Below, piece after piece: positions 23,011 through 33,758 of a stretch of 64,000 nucleotides of DNA (the stretch's first letter is position 1; every line of letters begins with the position of its first letter). The DNA lies in contig CAMQYY010000004.1 in the NCBI GenBank assembly GCA_947039515.1, positions 20,207 through 84,206 of the forward strand. The letters run 5' to 3'. Source of the stretch: an uncultured Ureaplasma sp. (lineage in GTDB: Bacteria; Bacillota_I; Bacilli_A; Mycoplasmatales; Mycoplasmoidaceae). The notes under the pieces were generated by a model. That model was given only the letters and a program-made list of their open reading frames with translations, was not told where the DNA came from and searched no databases. Position numbers and translations under genes: made by a program.

Positions 23011-23052
23011 AAAAAAAAAATAGAGTTATCTCAAAAAGATAACTCTATTTTT
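23011..23052 (-). terminator. intrinsic terminator after ylxM
   Basis: A perfect 16-bp stem AAAAATAGAGTTATCT / AGATAACTCTATTTTT with a 5-base loop; on the minus strand it ends in ten or more Ts. It ends the smc-ftsY-ylxM operon. Confidence 0.9.
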
Positions 23053-23068
23053 ATAAATTGTTATTATT

Positions 23069-23377
23069 TTAGCTATATTCTATTTTTAAAAGTTCATTAC
23101 TAATTGAAGCATCATCGATTTTTTCATATAATTTTATTCTCTGTCAAAATTTTTTATGAAGGTTTAATTTCTTTTCATAACTTTTTAAAATAAGAACAGT
23201 CTTTTTTAAAGAATCATTAATAGCGATTTTAGATACTTCATTATTTTTAGCTATTTCATTTAAAGATAAATCATCAAAATAATGCAATATGAAATATTTT
23301 TTTTGCTTATCTGTTAAAAGATTTTGATAAAAATCAAACAATTCAATTATTTCATTTATTTCTTTAATTTCATTCAT
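23069..23377 (-). CDS. ylxM: YlxM-like helix-turn-helix protein
   Basis: A 102-residue protein (the track ORF ends early at TGA-Trp). 'LFDFYQNLLTDKQKKYFILHYFDDLSLNEIA' and 'EVSKIAINDSLKK' match the YlxM family, sigma-70 region-4-like proteins encoded beside SRP genes and thought to assist the SRP pathway. It starts 2 nt after ftsY. The usual partner ffh is not next to it. Confidence 0.88.
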
Positions 23378-23379
23378 TT

Positions 23380-24417
23380 TTATTCACCAAATGATTGACT
23401 CATTCCTATAATAAAAGATTCCAAGTCAAAAGGATGTAGATCATCAATTTTTTCACCAAGACCTATAAATTTAACAGGAATCTTAAAGATATCATTAATA
23501 CTAATAATAATCCCACCTTTTGAAGTTGAATCCATTTTAGTTAAAACAATTCCTGTAACTTTTGTTGCTTCAAAAAAACCTTTAGCTTGTAAAAGCCCTG
23601 ACTGACCCGTTGTAGCATCTAAAACAAGTAAAACTTCATGCGGAGCTGAATCATCAAATTTTTTAATAATATTTCTTATTTTAGTTAACTCATTCATTAA
23701 ATTAGTTTTATTTTGAAGTCTACCTGAAGTATCACATATGACTAAATCATAATCTTCTTCGGTGCCTTTTTTCACGCCTTGAAAAATCACACTAGCAGGG
23801 TCTTGATTTAACTTTTGAGGAACAACAATATCTACTTCTAATTTTTCAGCTCAAACTTTTAATTGTTCAACAGCACCAGCTCTAAAAGTATCACCTGCAA
23901 CCAATAATATTTTTTTATTTTGATCTTTAAATTTTTTAGATATCTTGGCAATAGAAGTTGTTTTACCAACGCCATTAGCTCCAACTAATAAAACAATATT
24001 TGTTCTATTTTCTTCTAAATTAATATTAGTATCAATATCAGAATTTTGAATATAATGAATTAATAATTTATCAATAAAAATTTCTTTAATCAATTTAATA
24101 TCTTTAATATTTTGAAATTTAACTTCTTCTTTTATTTGTTCAATAATAATATCAACAACACTATAACCAATATCATAAGAAAGAAGAACTTCTTCTAAAT
24201 GTTCAAAAAATTTATTATCTACTTTAGTATTTTCTATTGTTAAGTCTTCAATTAATTTAGCTAGACCTTTAGATGAATTTCTTAAACCTTTATTAAAAAC
24301 ATCTTGTTTTTTAATTTTCTTCTTATCAAAAAGAGATTTTTTTTCTTGTTCTTGATTAATTTTTTTAGAAATCTTTTTTTGGTCTAAGTTTTTAAAAACA
24401 TTTTTAAAAATACTCAT
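23380..24417 (-). CDS. ftsY: signal recognition particle receptor FtsY
   Basis: A 345-residue SRP GTPase that docks ribosome-SRP complexes at the membrane. A short Lys-rich N-terminus (residues 1-50) precedes the helical N domain, then G motifs '[17 protein letters not shown]', '[20 protein letters not shown]', '[15 protein letters not shown]' and '[10 protein letters not shown]', and the end '[15 protein letters not shown]'. Its ATG overlaps the smc stop (TAATG). Confidence 0.96.
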
Positions 24418-27356
24418 TAAGATTCCTCTTCAGAATTCTTAATTGCTTTTTCTAATTCAACAGAAATCATTTTTGTTATTCCAGGTGTTTGCATAGTAGC
24501 ACCTAATAAAGTATCACATTCTTTCATAGTACCAGGTCTATGTGTTATTACTAAGAATTGAGTATTTTCACCTGATCTTTTAATAATTTTAGCAAATCTT
24601 TCAACATTAGCTAAATCAAGAGCAGCTTCAGCTTCATCTAAAATAACCATAGGAAAAGAAGAAATTTTTAAGATTGTAAACAAAACAGAAATTGCTACTA
24701 AAGTTTTTTCACCACCTGAAAGTAATTTTAAATTACTAATTCTTTTACCAGGAGGATTAGCCATAATTTCTATTCCTGATTCAAGAACATTTTCTTCATC
24801 ACTTAATGTGATAGCACAAGTTCCTCCACCAAATAGAAATCTAAATATTTCAGATAAATTTTTATTCACATCAGAAATAATTTTTAAAAATTTCGATTTA
24901 GCAGCTTTATCTAAACTCAAAATAGATTGCCTAATATCATTAACACTTTTTTCGATTTCTTCTCTTGATTGAGTTATTTCAGAACATTTATTTTCTTTTT
25001 CAGTTAGTTCATCAATAGCATTAAAATTAATAGCTCCAAGAGTATCTATTTCAGAATTTAATTGTCTAATTATTTCTCTAGCTTGAACTTCAGTCATTGG
25101 AAGTTCACTTAAATAATTTTCCATTACAAATTCTAATGTTAATTTATATTTTTCATTAATTTTATTTTTAATAGAGTCAATTATTCCATTGGCCTTAATT
25201 AAATTTCTTTCTTCAGAATATAATTCTTCTTTAATTGAATCTATTTTTTTTCTTAAATCTTCAAGTTTACCTTCAGAATCTCTTAATTCAGATTGATATT
25301 TATTTTTAGCACTGATTGCAATTGTATTATTCTCTTTAGCTTTAAATAAAAGTGATTTAAATTTATTGATTTCTTCTTTTAAATCATTAGAATCAATGTT
25401 ACTTTTTTCATATTTCTTTTCAGAAAGAATTTCAAATTCAATAACATAATGTTCTCTTTTAGTTTTATTAGAATCATGGATAGTTGATCAAATTGATAAA
25501 GTATGATTTTTTTCATTAATTTTTTCATTAACATCATTGATGTCATATTTCAATTTATCAATAATAGCTTGATTATTTATTTTTTGTTTTTCTAAAATAA
25601 CAATTTTTTCATTTAATTCTTTTTTATTATTTTCAACATTTAAAATAGAGAAATTACTTTTTTTATCATAACCTCCAGCAATAGCCCCTCCAGCAAATAC
25701 AACATCTCCATCCAAGGTTATTATTTTATACATTTTGTTAATAAATTTAGAAATTCTTAAAGCATTTTCTATATTATCGCTAATAATAACTTGACCAACT
25801 AATGAATTGATGATGTTTGAATATTTTTCATTTGTTTTTACTAAATTACCAGCAATACCTTCATAACCTTCTAAACTATTTAAAAGATTAAGGTCATCTC
25901 TTTTGATGAAACGAGATTTGATATCTGAAATTGGTAAGAAAGTTGCTTTTCCTGCTTTATTATTTTTTAAAAATTTAATAGCATTTTTAGCATTTTCACT
26001 ATTATCAACAATAAGATTATTAATTGTTGAACCAAAAGCTTTCATAATAGCCTTTTCATATTTTTCATCAACTTTAATTAAATTTAAAATAGTGTCATGA
26101 ACACCACTTATTCCAGCTTTATTATTCAATATTGCATTAACACCAAAATTTTGATTATTAGAAGTATTTAGTTGGTCTAAAATAAATTTTAATGTTGTCC
26201 TAGATTCTGTTAAAGTATTGATAACATCAGATTGTTTTAAGTTGATATGATAATCTTTCTCTTGTAATTCATTTAAGATATCAGTGAAAGTTTCAATTTG
26301 AAGTTTTGATTCTTTTATTTTTAGATCGCTATTATTAATGTCAATAGTTAATCCATCTATTAATTGTTTATAAGAATTAATTCTGGTATTAACATCTGAA
26401 GCATTTAAATTATTTTCAAGATTAGAATCTATTAAAAGTTGTTTTTTCTCTAATGAATTTATTTTTTCATTATGTTCAAAAACTTTTTCATTATATAGGT
26501 GATTATCTTTATCAGCTTCTGATAATTTTTCTTTAATAATTAAAATTTTTGCTCTTAATTCTTCTAATTGAGGTTCAAAAATTACTTTATCTTCTTGATA
26601 AATTTTGACTGTCTCATTAAGTTTATTTATATTCTCATTTAACTTTTTAATATCTCTAACAAAAATAGTAAGTTCAATATCTTTTAATTTTTTTGATTTT
26701 TCTAAATATATTTTTGCAGTTTCAGCTTGTCTGTTTAACTTCTTTAAATCTTTTAATAATTCATTTTCTACTGTTTGAATAGCAATTAAATTTGTTTCAG
26801 CTTTTTCTAAGTTTCTTAATGATTCAGCTTTTTTGGTTGAATACATACCAATTCCAGCAGCATCTTCAAAAAGTTTTCTTCTAGCTTCTGGTTTTGAATC
26901 ACTAAAAGTATTAACAGTTCCTTGGGAAATTATCCCTAAAGAACCTTTACTAAGACCTGTATCAGTAAAAATTAATTGAATATCTTTTAATCTAGCGATT
27001 TGATTATTGATTTTGTATTCACTTTCACCACTTTCTCTAAAAAGTTTTCTTGATATAGAAACAGTTGTTTCATCAGAGTGAAGTACTTTTAGTGAATTAT
27101 CAAATGTTAAAACTACATGAGCAAATTTAGATTCATCACGATTAGTTGAACCTTTGAATATTAAATCAAATTTTGAATTACCCCGCATATCTTTTATTGA
27201 TTGCTCACCTAAAACTCATTTAAATGCATCAACAATATTAGATTTACCAGCACCATTAGGACCAACTATTCCAGTCATTGGTTTAGTAAATTCAATCTCA
27301 ATTGGATCTGCAAATGATTTAAAACCTGAAGCATAGAATTTTTTTAAAAAGATCAT
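24417..27356 (-). CDS. smc: chromosome segregation ATPase Smc
   Basis: A 979-residue condensin ATPase split in the track by TGA-Trp codons. The start at 27356 restores the head '[19 protein letters not shown]' with Walker A '[19 protein letters not shown]'. The head continues to '[21 protein letters not shown]', then a long coiled coil, a hinge around '[19 protein letters not shown]' and 'GGAIAGG', a second coil, and the C-terminal head with signature '[13 protein letters not shown]' and Walker B '[12 protein letters not shown]'. It is slightly shorter than typical Smc (about 1180). ScpA/ScpB are not in this window. Confidence 0.96.
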
Positions 27357-27521
27357 TAAATTTACCTCAATTTTTTATATTTTACTATTTTTAATTAAAA
27401 AGCTTACATATTAATGAAGCATTTTTTTATTAGTTATTATTATTAATAATAATATTATATTTACTAGTTTAAAAAACATTTTATTTATTTTTTATTCATT
27501 AACTATTATTAGAAAAAAAGG

Positions 27522-28319
27522 CTACTTATTTTCTTTCTTCTTTATTTTTTGGGTTTGTTTATTATCTACATTATTTTCTTCATCAGAAAGTCAACTTTCA
27601 TTTTTAGATAAAGCATCACTAGCTGCGTTTTGCTGAGCTATTTGTTTGTTTTTACCACTACCAAATCCAAATAATAAAACATTATTACCTTTTCAATTTG
27701 GCATTCTTACATATAACTCAGATGTATAGGTTTTATCTTCATTAATATATTCTCTATAAAAAAACTCAAGATCTTTATGCTTTTGAATTTTAATTTGAAA
27801 ATCACTTTTAGGATCAATATTAAATTTATTTGCATCAAAATTAACAAATAAAATTTTCTTTAGTAAATTATTAACTATTGTAAAATTTTGATTATTATCA
27901 AGCATAATAGCTGCTATTAATGCCTCAAAAATATCTGCATAAATATTGTCATTATCTTTTGATTCTTCTTGACCTTTTCCCAAAAGAGCAAATTTATCAA
28001 TTTCATATTTTTTAACTACTTTACTTAAAGTTTCGCCTTTAACTAATTCAGCTCGATACAATGTAAGTTTATCTTCTTTATAATTATTATTAGTTTTGAA
28101 AAGAAATATTGAAACTAAGTATTGAATGATGCTATCACCAATAAATTCAAAACGTTCATAATCATAATTAATATTATTTTCATTCTTATATGTTTTATGA
28201 GTAAAAGCTTGAAGATAAAGAGATTTATTCTTTATTTTTATTCCATATGTTTCTAAAAATAATTCAAGTGATTCAAATCATTCTATTTCAGAATTGAAAT
28301 ACTTATTGAATCTCTTCAC
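27522..28319 (-). CDS. rnc: ribonuclease III
   Basis: A 265-residue enzyme that cuts double-stranded RNA, including rRNA precursor stems like those around 16S and 23S here. The catalytic motif 'ERFEFIGDSIIQYLVS' and 'ADIFEALIAAIMLD' carry the metal-binding acids; a C-terminal dsRNA-binding domain has 'GSGKNKQIAQQNAASDALS'. I use GTG 28319, preceded by GGAGA and inside the last 17 nt of plsX. A charged tail rich in Lys, Glu and Asn follows the dsRBD. Confidence 0.92.
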
Positions 28320-29289
28320 TTATTGTCTCCTTAATTTTTTCAAGAATATTTCCATCAATTGTTTCTTTTAACATTCTAAGAGAACTATAAAATTCTTTAT
28401 AACCAGCGTTACCATGAGTTTTTACTGCTATTTTATTTAAGCCGATAACAAAAGCACCAGCATAATTTTTATAATCAAATCTTTTTTTCATTGATAAAAG
28501 AATTGGTGATGAAACTAGTAAAGAAAATAAATTTCACGGTTTTTTATATCGTTCAAGTAATTTTGAAAAAATAGTTTTAGTACTACCTTCAATACTTTTT
28601 AAAACTAGATTACCAGCATAACCATCAGTTACAATAACATCTGGTGCTGAATTTAATATACCTTTAGGTTCTACATAACCTACATAATTAATATTGCTAT
28701 TTTTCTTCAATTTTTCATGCACTTCTCAATGGTATTCAAATCCTTTTTTTTCTTCTGTTCCAATATTTAAAACAGCTACAGTTGGATTTGGAATACCTCT
28801 ACCTTTGGCATATATATTTGCCATAATTGCAAAATTATATAGATCTTCAGCATCACAAGTAATTGATGCACCTACATCAATTAAATTAAATCCTGATTTT
28901 TTTGATTCAAAAGTAGGAATAAAAGGCATAAATCCTGGTTTTTTAATTCCTGGAATTAGACCAAATGTTTTGTACATTAAAAAAATAAAAATAGAAGATT
29001 GACCTGCACTTAATAGGCCATCACCTTCATTATTTTTTACTAAATTAGCTGCAATTTCCATTGAAGAATTCTTTTTTCTTCTAGTATCAATTATTTTATC
29101 TGTTTGTTCTATTTGAACATTAGAATGAACTATTTCGAATTTATCAGTTGATAAGATATATGTTTTAATTAGATTTTCATCACCCACAAGAGTAATATCT
29201 ATTTTATTTTTTTTCATAAAATCTCTAGAAGCATCTATAGCGTCCTTAAGATTTCCTTCAAAACCCATAACATCTACAATTAATTTCAT
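28303..29289 (-). CDS. plsX: phosphate acyltransferase PlsX
   Basis: A 328-residue protein, normal length. It interconverts acyl carrier forms and acyl-phosphate at the first step of phosphatidic acid synthesis. Motifs are 'MKLIVDVMGFEGNLKDAIDA' (usually DxMGGD), 'DGLLSAGQSSIFI', 'LIDVGASITCDAEDLYNFA', 'NPTVAVLNIGTEEKKG' and 'DVIVTDGYAGNLVLKSIEG'. It lies 9 nt after fakA, which makes acyl-phosphate from exogenous fatty acids, and overlaps rnc. Confidence 0.95.
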
Positions 29290-29298
29290 AAAAAACCT

Positions 29299-30999
29299 CT
29301 ATTGCACTAATATATAGTAATTAAAAGTTTTTTGGCCACCATCTTTAAAGTCACAGAAACAATTATATTTTTCACTAATATATTCCCTAATTTCTTCGAT
29401 AGCATCTGAATCAACATTTTCACCTGTAAAGAAGAAAATTAAATCAGGTTTTTTGATTTTTAAAAATAACTTATCAACAGAAAATTTTAAAATATCTATT
29501 TCATTTTTTTCAGCCTTAATAATATCTTTATCTAAAACTAAAATAAAATCATTTTCTTCAATTTTAACTTTACCAAAAGTTACATCTTTAATAGATTTAG
29601 AAATCGTTGCTGTTGCACAATTTTTAACTTCTTTAATCATGTTTTTTATATTACTTTTAATATTTCTAGTAGAGTTAAATGCAATAGCTGCTACTAATGA
29701 TTCTGCTATATTTTTACCTTTAATTATTTCAATATTAATTCTTTCTCTAACAAGTTCTTTTGCCTCTTGTGCAGCAAGAAAAATATTTGAATCATCTATT
29801 ATTAGAATAATATTTTTTGAATTTGTTTGTTGAACTAAATTTAATAATTCACTAACTGATGGATTACCATTAATTGATGTATCAATTACATATTTAATTC
29901 CATATTCTTCATTTAAAATTTCTTTTATTTTGATACTTGGAGCTGTCATTATTATTGAAATATCTTCATTTAAAACATTTTGTTTATCCATTTTTTCAAT
30001 AACTTTTTTGTTACCTAAAATTTCGATTCCATCTTTTTTTAGTTTTTCATAATATTGGTTAGTCATGTTTTCAAACTTTGTTTTTATAAATTCACCATAT
30101 TTTTGAGAAATATCTAAAAAAGTTCCTGGGAAAAAAGTATGAATATGAACCTTAACAAGACCATAATCTTCTACACAAACTAAACTATCTCCTATTTTTG
30201 ATAGCTCTTTTCTAAATTTTGTAATTGAAAATTGTTTTTTATCAAGAGAATTAGGAGAAATTTTTGTTCCTACTTCCATAATAATTTCAGAACAATAACC
30301 AAAATCAGTTTCACCTTCTTCATTATGAAAACCATTGCTATCATAAGCATCAAAATCAATTTCAGCTAATTTTTCATCAATATCTTTACCAGTTATTGCT
30401 GAATTAAAACCTTTTAAAAAAGTAAGAAGACCATATCCACCAGAATCAACAACACCTGCATCTTTTAAAACAGGTAAAAGATTAGGTGTATTATCAAGTG
30501 AAACTTTTCCAAAATCAATAACATCATCGAATAGACTTTCAACAGTTTCATATTTTGATTGATTAAGCAACAATTTCTTTGAAATATCACTAATTACAGT
30601 TAAAATTGTTCCCTCAACAGGGTTTTTAATGGAAATATAAGCAATTTTTGCTGCATTTTGAAATGATTTTATTAAATCAGCTATTGATAAAAATGTTTGA
30701 TCTTCCTTAATATCAATAATGAAACCCTTCAAAATTTGACTCAAAATAACACCGGAATTACCCCTAGCATTCATTAGTAATCCTCTTGAAAATTTATGAG
30801 ATAATTGAAACATACTTTCAAATTTTTCACTTGCTATATCTTTTAAAGCTCCAGAAACAGTTAAACTCATATTAGTACCTGTATCGCCATCAGGGACTGG
30901 GAAAACATTCAATTTATTAATGTATTCAAACTCATTTTTAATTGATTGTGCACCTGAAATAAACATTTTATAAAATAAACTTAGATCAATTGTTGTCAT
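29299..30999 (-). CDS. fakA: fatty acid kinase FakA (DAK2 domain protein)
   Basis: A 566-residue protein without internal TGA. The N-terminal DAK2 domain has 'LNVFPVPDGDTGTNMSLT' (the Asp cluster binding Mg-ATP), 'LLMNARGNSGVILSQILKG' and 'GVVDSGGYGLLTFLKGF'. A middle domain and a DegV-like C-terminal domain ('IIMTAPSIKIKEILNEEYGI') follow. FakA phosphorylates a fatty acid held by FakB (DegV); a DegV gene begins the window. The operon fakA-plsX-rnc joins the kinase to the next step. Confidence 0.92.
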   Translation of the reverse strand: MTTIDLSLFYKMFISGAQSIKNEFEYINKLNVFPVPDGDTGTNMSLTVSGALKDIASEKFESMFQLSHKFSRGLLMNARGNSGVILSQILKGFIIDIKEDQTFLSIADLIKSFQNAAKIAYISIKNPVEGTILTVISDISKKLLLNQSKYETVESLFDDVIDFGKVSLDNTPNLLPVLKDAGVVDSGGYGLLTFLKGFNSAITGKDIDEKLAEIDFDAYDSNGFHNEEGETDFGYCSEIIMEVGTKISPNSLDKKQFSITKFRKELSKIGDSLVCVEDYGLVKVHIHTFFPGTFLDISQKYGEFIKTKFENMTNQYYEKLKKDGIEILGNKKVIEKMDKQNVLNEDISIIMTAPSIKIKEILNEEYGIKYVIDTSINGNPSVSELLNLVQQTNSKNIILIIDDSNIFLAAQEAKELVRERINIEIIKGKNIAESLVAAIAFNSTRNIKSNIKNMIKEVKNCATATISKSIKDVTFGKVKIEENDFILVLDKDIIKAEKNEIDILKFSVDKLFLKIKKPDLIFFFTGENVDSDAIEEIREYISEKYNCFCDFKDGGQKTFNYYILVQ

Positions 31000-31350
31000 A
31001 TATAATCTCCATTGTTACTTTTTCTACATATTATGAAAATAATAAACATCTATTTAAATAATAACACAATAATTTATAAAAAAATATGTTAAAATATTTT
31101 TGTAAATTATTGATTAATTAAATTTATTATTATTATTAAATTGTTAATTGAAGTATCTTAACTTCTTTTAAATTAATGTTTCATTTTTTTATCAATTTTA
31201 GTTTACAAAAGTTAATTTTATTTTTTTTCAATAATGAATGAGATCAAGATTTAATTTACATTAAAAAAAGATTTACATACCTTCGGGTGTGTATTTTTTT
31301 ATATAAAATTATATAATAAAATATAGGTATCCAAATATAGGTGGTTTTAC
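31000..31350. other. 351-bp divergent intergenic region
   Basis: Very AT-rich spacer between fakA (minus) and the hypothetical gene at 31351 (plus). I see no gene or structured RNA in the left two thirds, which must hold both promoters. The right third holds a terminator-like hairpin listed separately. Confidence 0.6.
31274..31300 (+). terminator. UUCG-loop terminator or attenuator upstream of gene 31351
   Basis: TACATACC-TTCG-GGTGTGTA (8 bp, one G-T pair) followed by seven Ts. It lies 50 bp before a plus-strand gene with no plus-strand gene upstream for about 18 kb, so it may attenuate a leader or end a short RNA. Confidence 0.7.
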
Positions 31351-31929
31351 ATGAGTTTAAAAATTTCTGATTTTTTATATATTGATGAAGTTCAAAAAAA
31401 AGCAAGTTTTGATGATGTAATAAATCAATTTTTTTTAGAAATTCAAGATATTAGTAAAAATTTATGAATTCAATATGTTACTTTGAGATTAGCAAATGAT
31501 ACATTCCCAAATACACTAAATTCATATCAAGCTTGTTGATATAAAAAAATTTTTATAGCAGCTTTATTAATTAAAAATAAAATTTTAAAAATTGAATATA
31601 GTAATAATATTATTAATGAAGTTTTTAATGAAAAAGAAACTTGTGATTTTTTAGTTTTACTAAAAAATACTTCTGAAATTATTTCATTAGTTAAAAAATC
31701 TATTCCATCAAAAGAATGAATGATAATGAATAAAAAATATGAAATTGACTCTTCAATTGAGAAATTAAATAATTTAGCAAATGAACCTATTAAATTCAAT
31801 TTAGAAAAACTAAAAGAACTTTCTTGAGATTTATCAGATTATGAAAATGATGACATGGAAATTGATTTTGAGGGTGATGAAAATATTACAAAACTTTTTG
31901 AAATGTTTAATGATCAAACAAAGAATTAG
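31351..31929 (+). CDS. hypothetical acidic protein upstream of tsaD
   Basis: A 192-residue soluble protein missed by the track because of TGA-Trp codons. It starts 'MSLKISDFLYIDEVQKKASF' after AGGTGG and ends in an acidic tail ('LSDYENDDMEIDFEGDEN'). No domain is recognised and no membrane segment is seen. Its acidic C-terminus recalls RNA polymerase delta, but the delta N-terminal motif is missing. The TAG stop is 2 nt before the tsaD ATG, so the two are one operon. Confidence 0.65.
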
Positions 31930-31931
31930 TA

Positions 31932-32882
31932 ATGTTAATAGAAAATGGAAAATATTTATTAGCAATAGAAACTAGTTGTGATGAAACTAGTTTTGCTTTT
32001 ATAGATAATAATAACAAAATTGTTGAAAAAACATTTTCATCAATAGATGAGCAAAAAAAATATAATGGTGTTGTTCCTGAATTAGCATCAAGAATGCATG
32101 AAAAATATTCCAAAATAATATTTGATGAATTAATGAATGAAAACAATATTGATATAGAAGATATCCAAGCAATTGGATATACTTCAGAGCCGGGACTTAT
32201 AGGTTGTATTCACATTGGAAAAGTTTTTGCTAAAACATTGGGTTATATTCTTAATGTTGAAGTTTTTAAATTGAATCATATGGAAGGTCATATTTTTTCT
32301 TTTGCCATTGAGAACAAAGAAATAATCAAATTTCCTTTTTTATCATTAGTAATTTCTGGTGGTAATACAATTTTATATCAAGTTAATTCTTTGGATGACA
32401 TTAAAGTTTTAAATGAAACATCTGATATTGCTGTTGGTGAGGCATATGATAAAGTAGGTATTGCACTTGGATTTAAATATCCATGTGGAAAAGATATTGA
32501 TAATCTATATGATGAAGCTAAAGCAAATATAGTTTTTACTAAAAAAACATCTCCTGAAGATAATAATTTTAGTTTTAGTGGGTTTAAAACCGCTGTTCTA
32601 AATTATATTATTAAAGAAAAAAATAAAAATACATTAGATATTGAGTCAATAGCTTCATCATTTCAAAAATCAATTATTGATAGTGTTATTAGAAAAATAA
32701 AATATTATGCTGAAATAACAAATATTGACACTATTGTAATTGGTGGAGGAGTTGCTAGTAATACTTATTTAAAAAAAGAAATAAGTTTGCTAAAAATGAA
32801 CTCTTTTCTAACAAGTAATAAGTATACTAATGATAATGCTAGTATGATGGCTTTTGTTATGAAGTTAAAATACTTTTCTTAA
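31932..32882 (+). CDS. tsaD: tRNA N6-threonylcarbamoyladenosine transferase TsaD
   Basis: A 316-residue ASKHA-fold protein that transfers threonylcarbamoyl to A37 of ANN-decoding tRNAs. 'LAIETSCDETSFAFID', 'VVPELASRMHEKY', the metal-binding 'KLNHMEGHIFSF', 'LVISGGNTILYQV', 'NFSFSGFKTAVLNYI' and 'IVIGGGVASNTYLKKE' are all present. The partner tsaB lies at 51.3 kb; tsaE and tsaC are outside the window. Confidence 0.97.
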   Translation: MLIENGKYLLAIETSCDETSFAFIDNNNKIVEKTFSSIDEQKKYNGVVPELASRMHEKYSKIIFDELMNENNIDIEDIQAIGYTSEPGLIGCIHIGKVFAKTLGYILNVEVFKLNHMEGHIFSFAIENKEIIKFPFLSLVISGGNTILYQVNSLDDIKVLNETSDIAVGEAYDKVGIALGFKYPCGKDIDNLYDEAKANIVFTKKTSPEDNNFSFSGFKTAVLNYIIKEKNKNTLDIESIASSFQKSIIDSVIRKIKYYAEITNIDTIVIGGGVASNTYLKKEISLLKMNSFLTSNKYTNDNASMMAFVMKLKYFS

Positions 32883-32898
32883 AAAAGGATTTATATAT

Positions 32899-32919
32899 AA
32901 AAAAAAACTACTTGCGTAG
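32899..32919 (-). terminator. short terminator after truA
   Basis: Minus strand CTAC-GCAA-GTAG (GNRA loop) followed by nine Ts, about 107 nt past the truA stop. The intervening 100 bases hold a small GC-richer block (AGGGGGAGATGAC) of unknown meaning. Confidence 0.6.
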
Positions 32920-33025
32920 CTTAAAAAAAGATTTAAAATTTGTGCCATACTTCAACAAAGAGCTATAAAATAGTCATCTCCCCCTAATATAACACATTTT
33001 ATTTATAGCATGATAAAATAAAAAA

Positions 33026-33751
33026 TTAATAAATAACATCAAATAAATATAAACCACAACCAGGAGCTTTATAAGTTGATTTACCCTTTTGAGGAAAATC
33101 AAATAAATTATTCAGTTCCTCTTTAGTTATTTTATTTTCATTAATAGCTAAAAATGAACCAATAATCATTCTAACCATATTTCTTAAAAAACCTTTACCG
33201 GTAATATAAAATTCAATTAAATCATCTTTTTTAATAATTTCAATTTTTTTTATTTCTCTAATAGTATTTTTAACTTCCGTTGTTGAAAATGATAAGAAAT
33301 CCTTATTACCAATAAAAAGATCAATAATCTCTTTAATTTTATCAATATCAATTTTTTTATTATATTGATAAATATAATCAGAAGTAAATACATCATAATT
33401 TTCATTTTCATTTATTTTATAAAGATAAGTTTTTTCTTTAACATCATATCTAGCATGAAATTCTTCTTTTACAATTTCTATTTCATTAATAAAAATATCA
33501 TATCTTAATTTATGATTAAGATATTTTTTTAATTCTATTAAATTTACTATTTTTTCATTATGAAAATTAAAAACTTGTTTCAATGCATGAACTTTAGCAT
33601 CAGTTCTTCCTGATCCTATGATAATAATATTTTCATTAAAGAAAATACTTAAAGCTTCTTGAACAACATATTGAATAGTTCTTTGTTCATTTTGAATTGC
33701 TCAACCATGAAAATTAGATCCATTATATTTAAGAGTTATTTTATAATTCAT
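33026..33751 (-). CDS. truA: tRNA pseudouridine synthase TruA
   Basis: A 241-residue enzyme making pseudouridine at positions 38-40. The start at 33751 restores 'MNYKITLKYNGSNFHGWAIQ' and the catalytic Asp motif 'GSGRTDAKVHALKQV'; the track began after these. 'FISVFDNF'-type substitutions aside, 'KGFLRNMVRMIIGS' and 'APGCGLYLFDVIY' are conserved. It lies 7 nt after ecfT, last gene of the ECF operon. Confidence 0.94.
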
Positions 33752-33758
33752 ATTAACC

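Noticed and set aside
31351-31929. RNA polymerase delta subunit (rpoE).
   Set aside because: Only the acidic C-terminus is similar; the delta N-terminal domain motif is missing.
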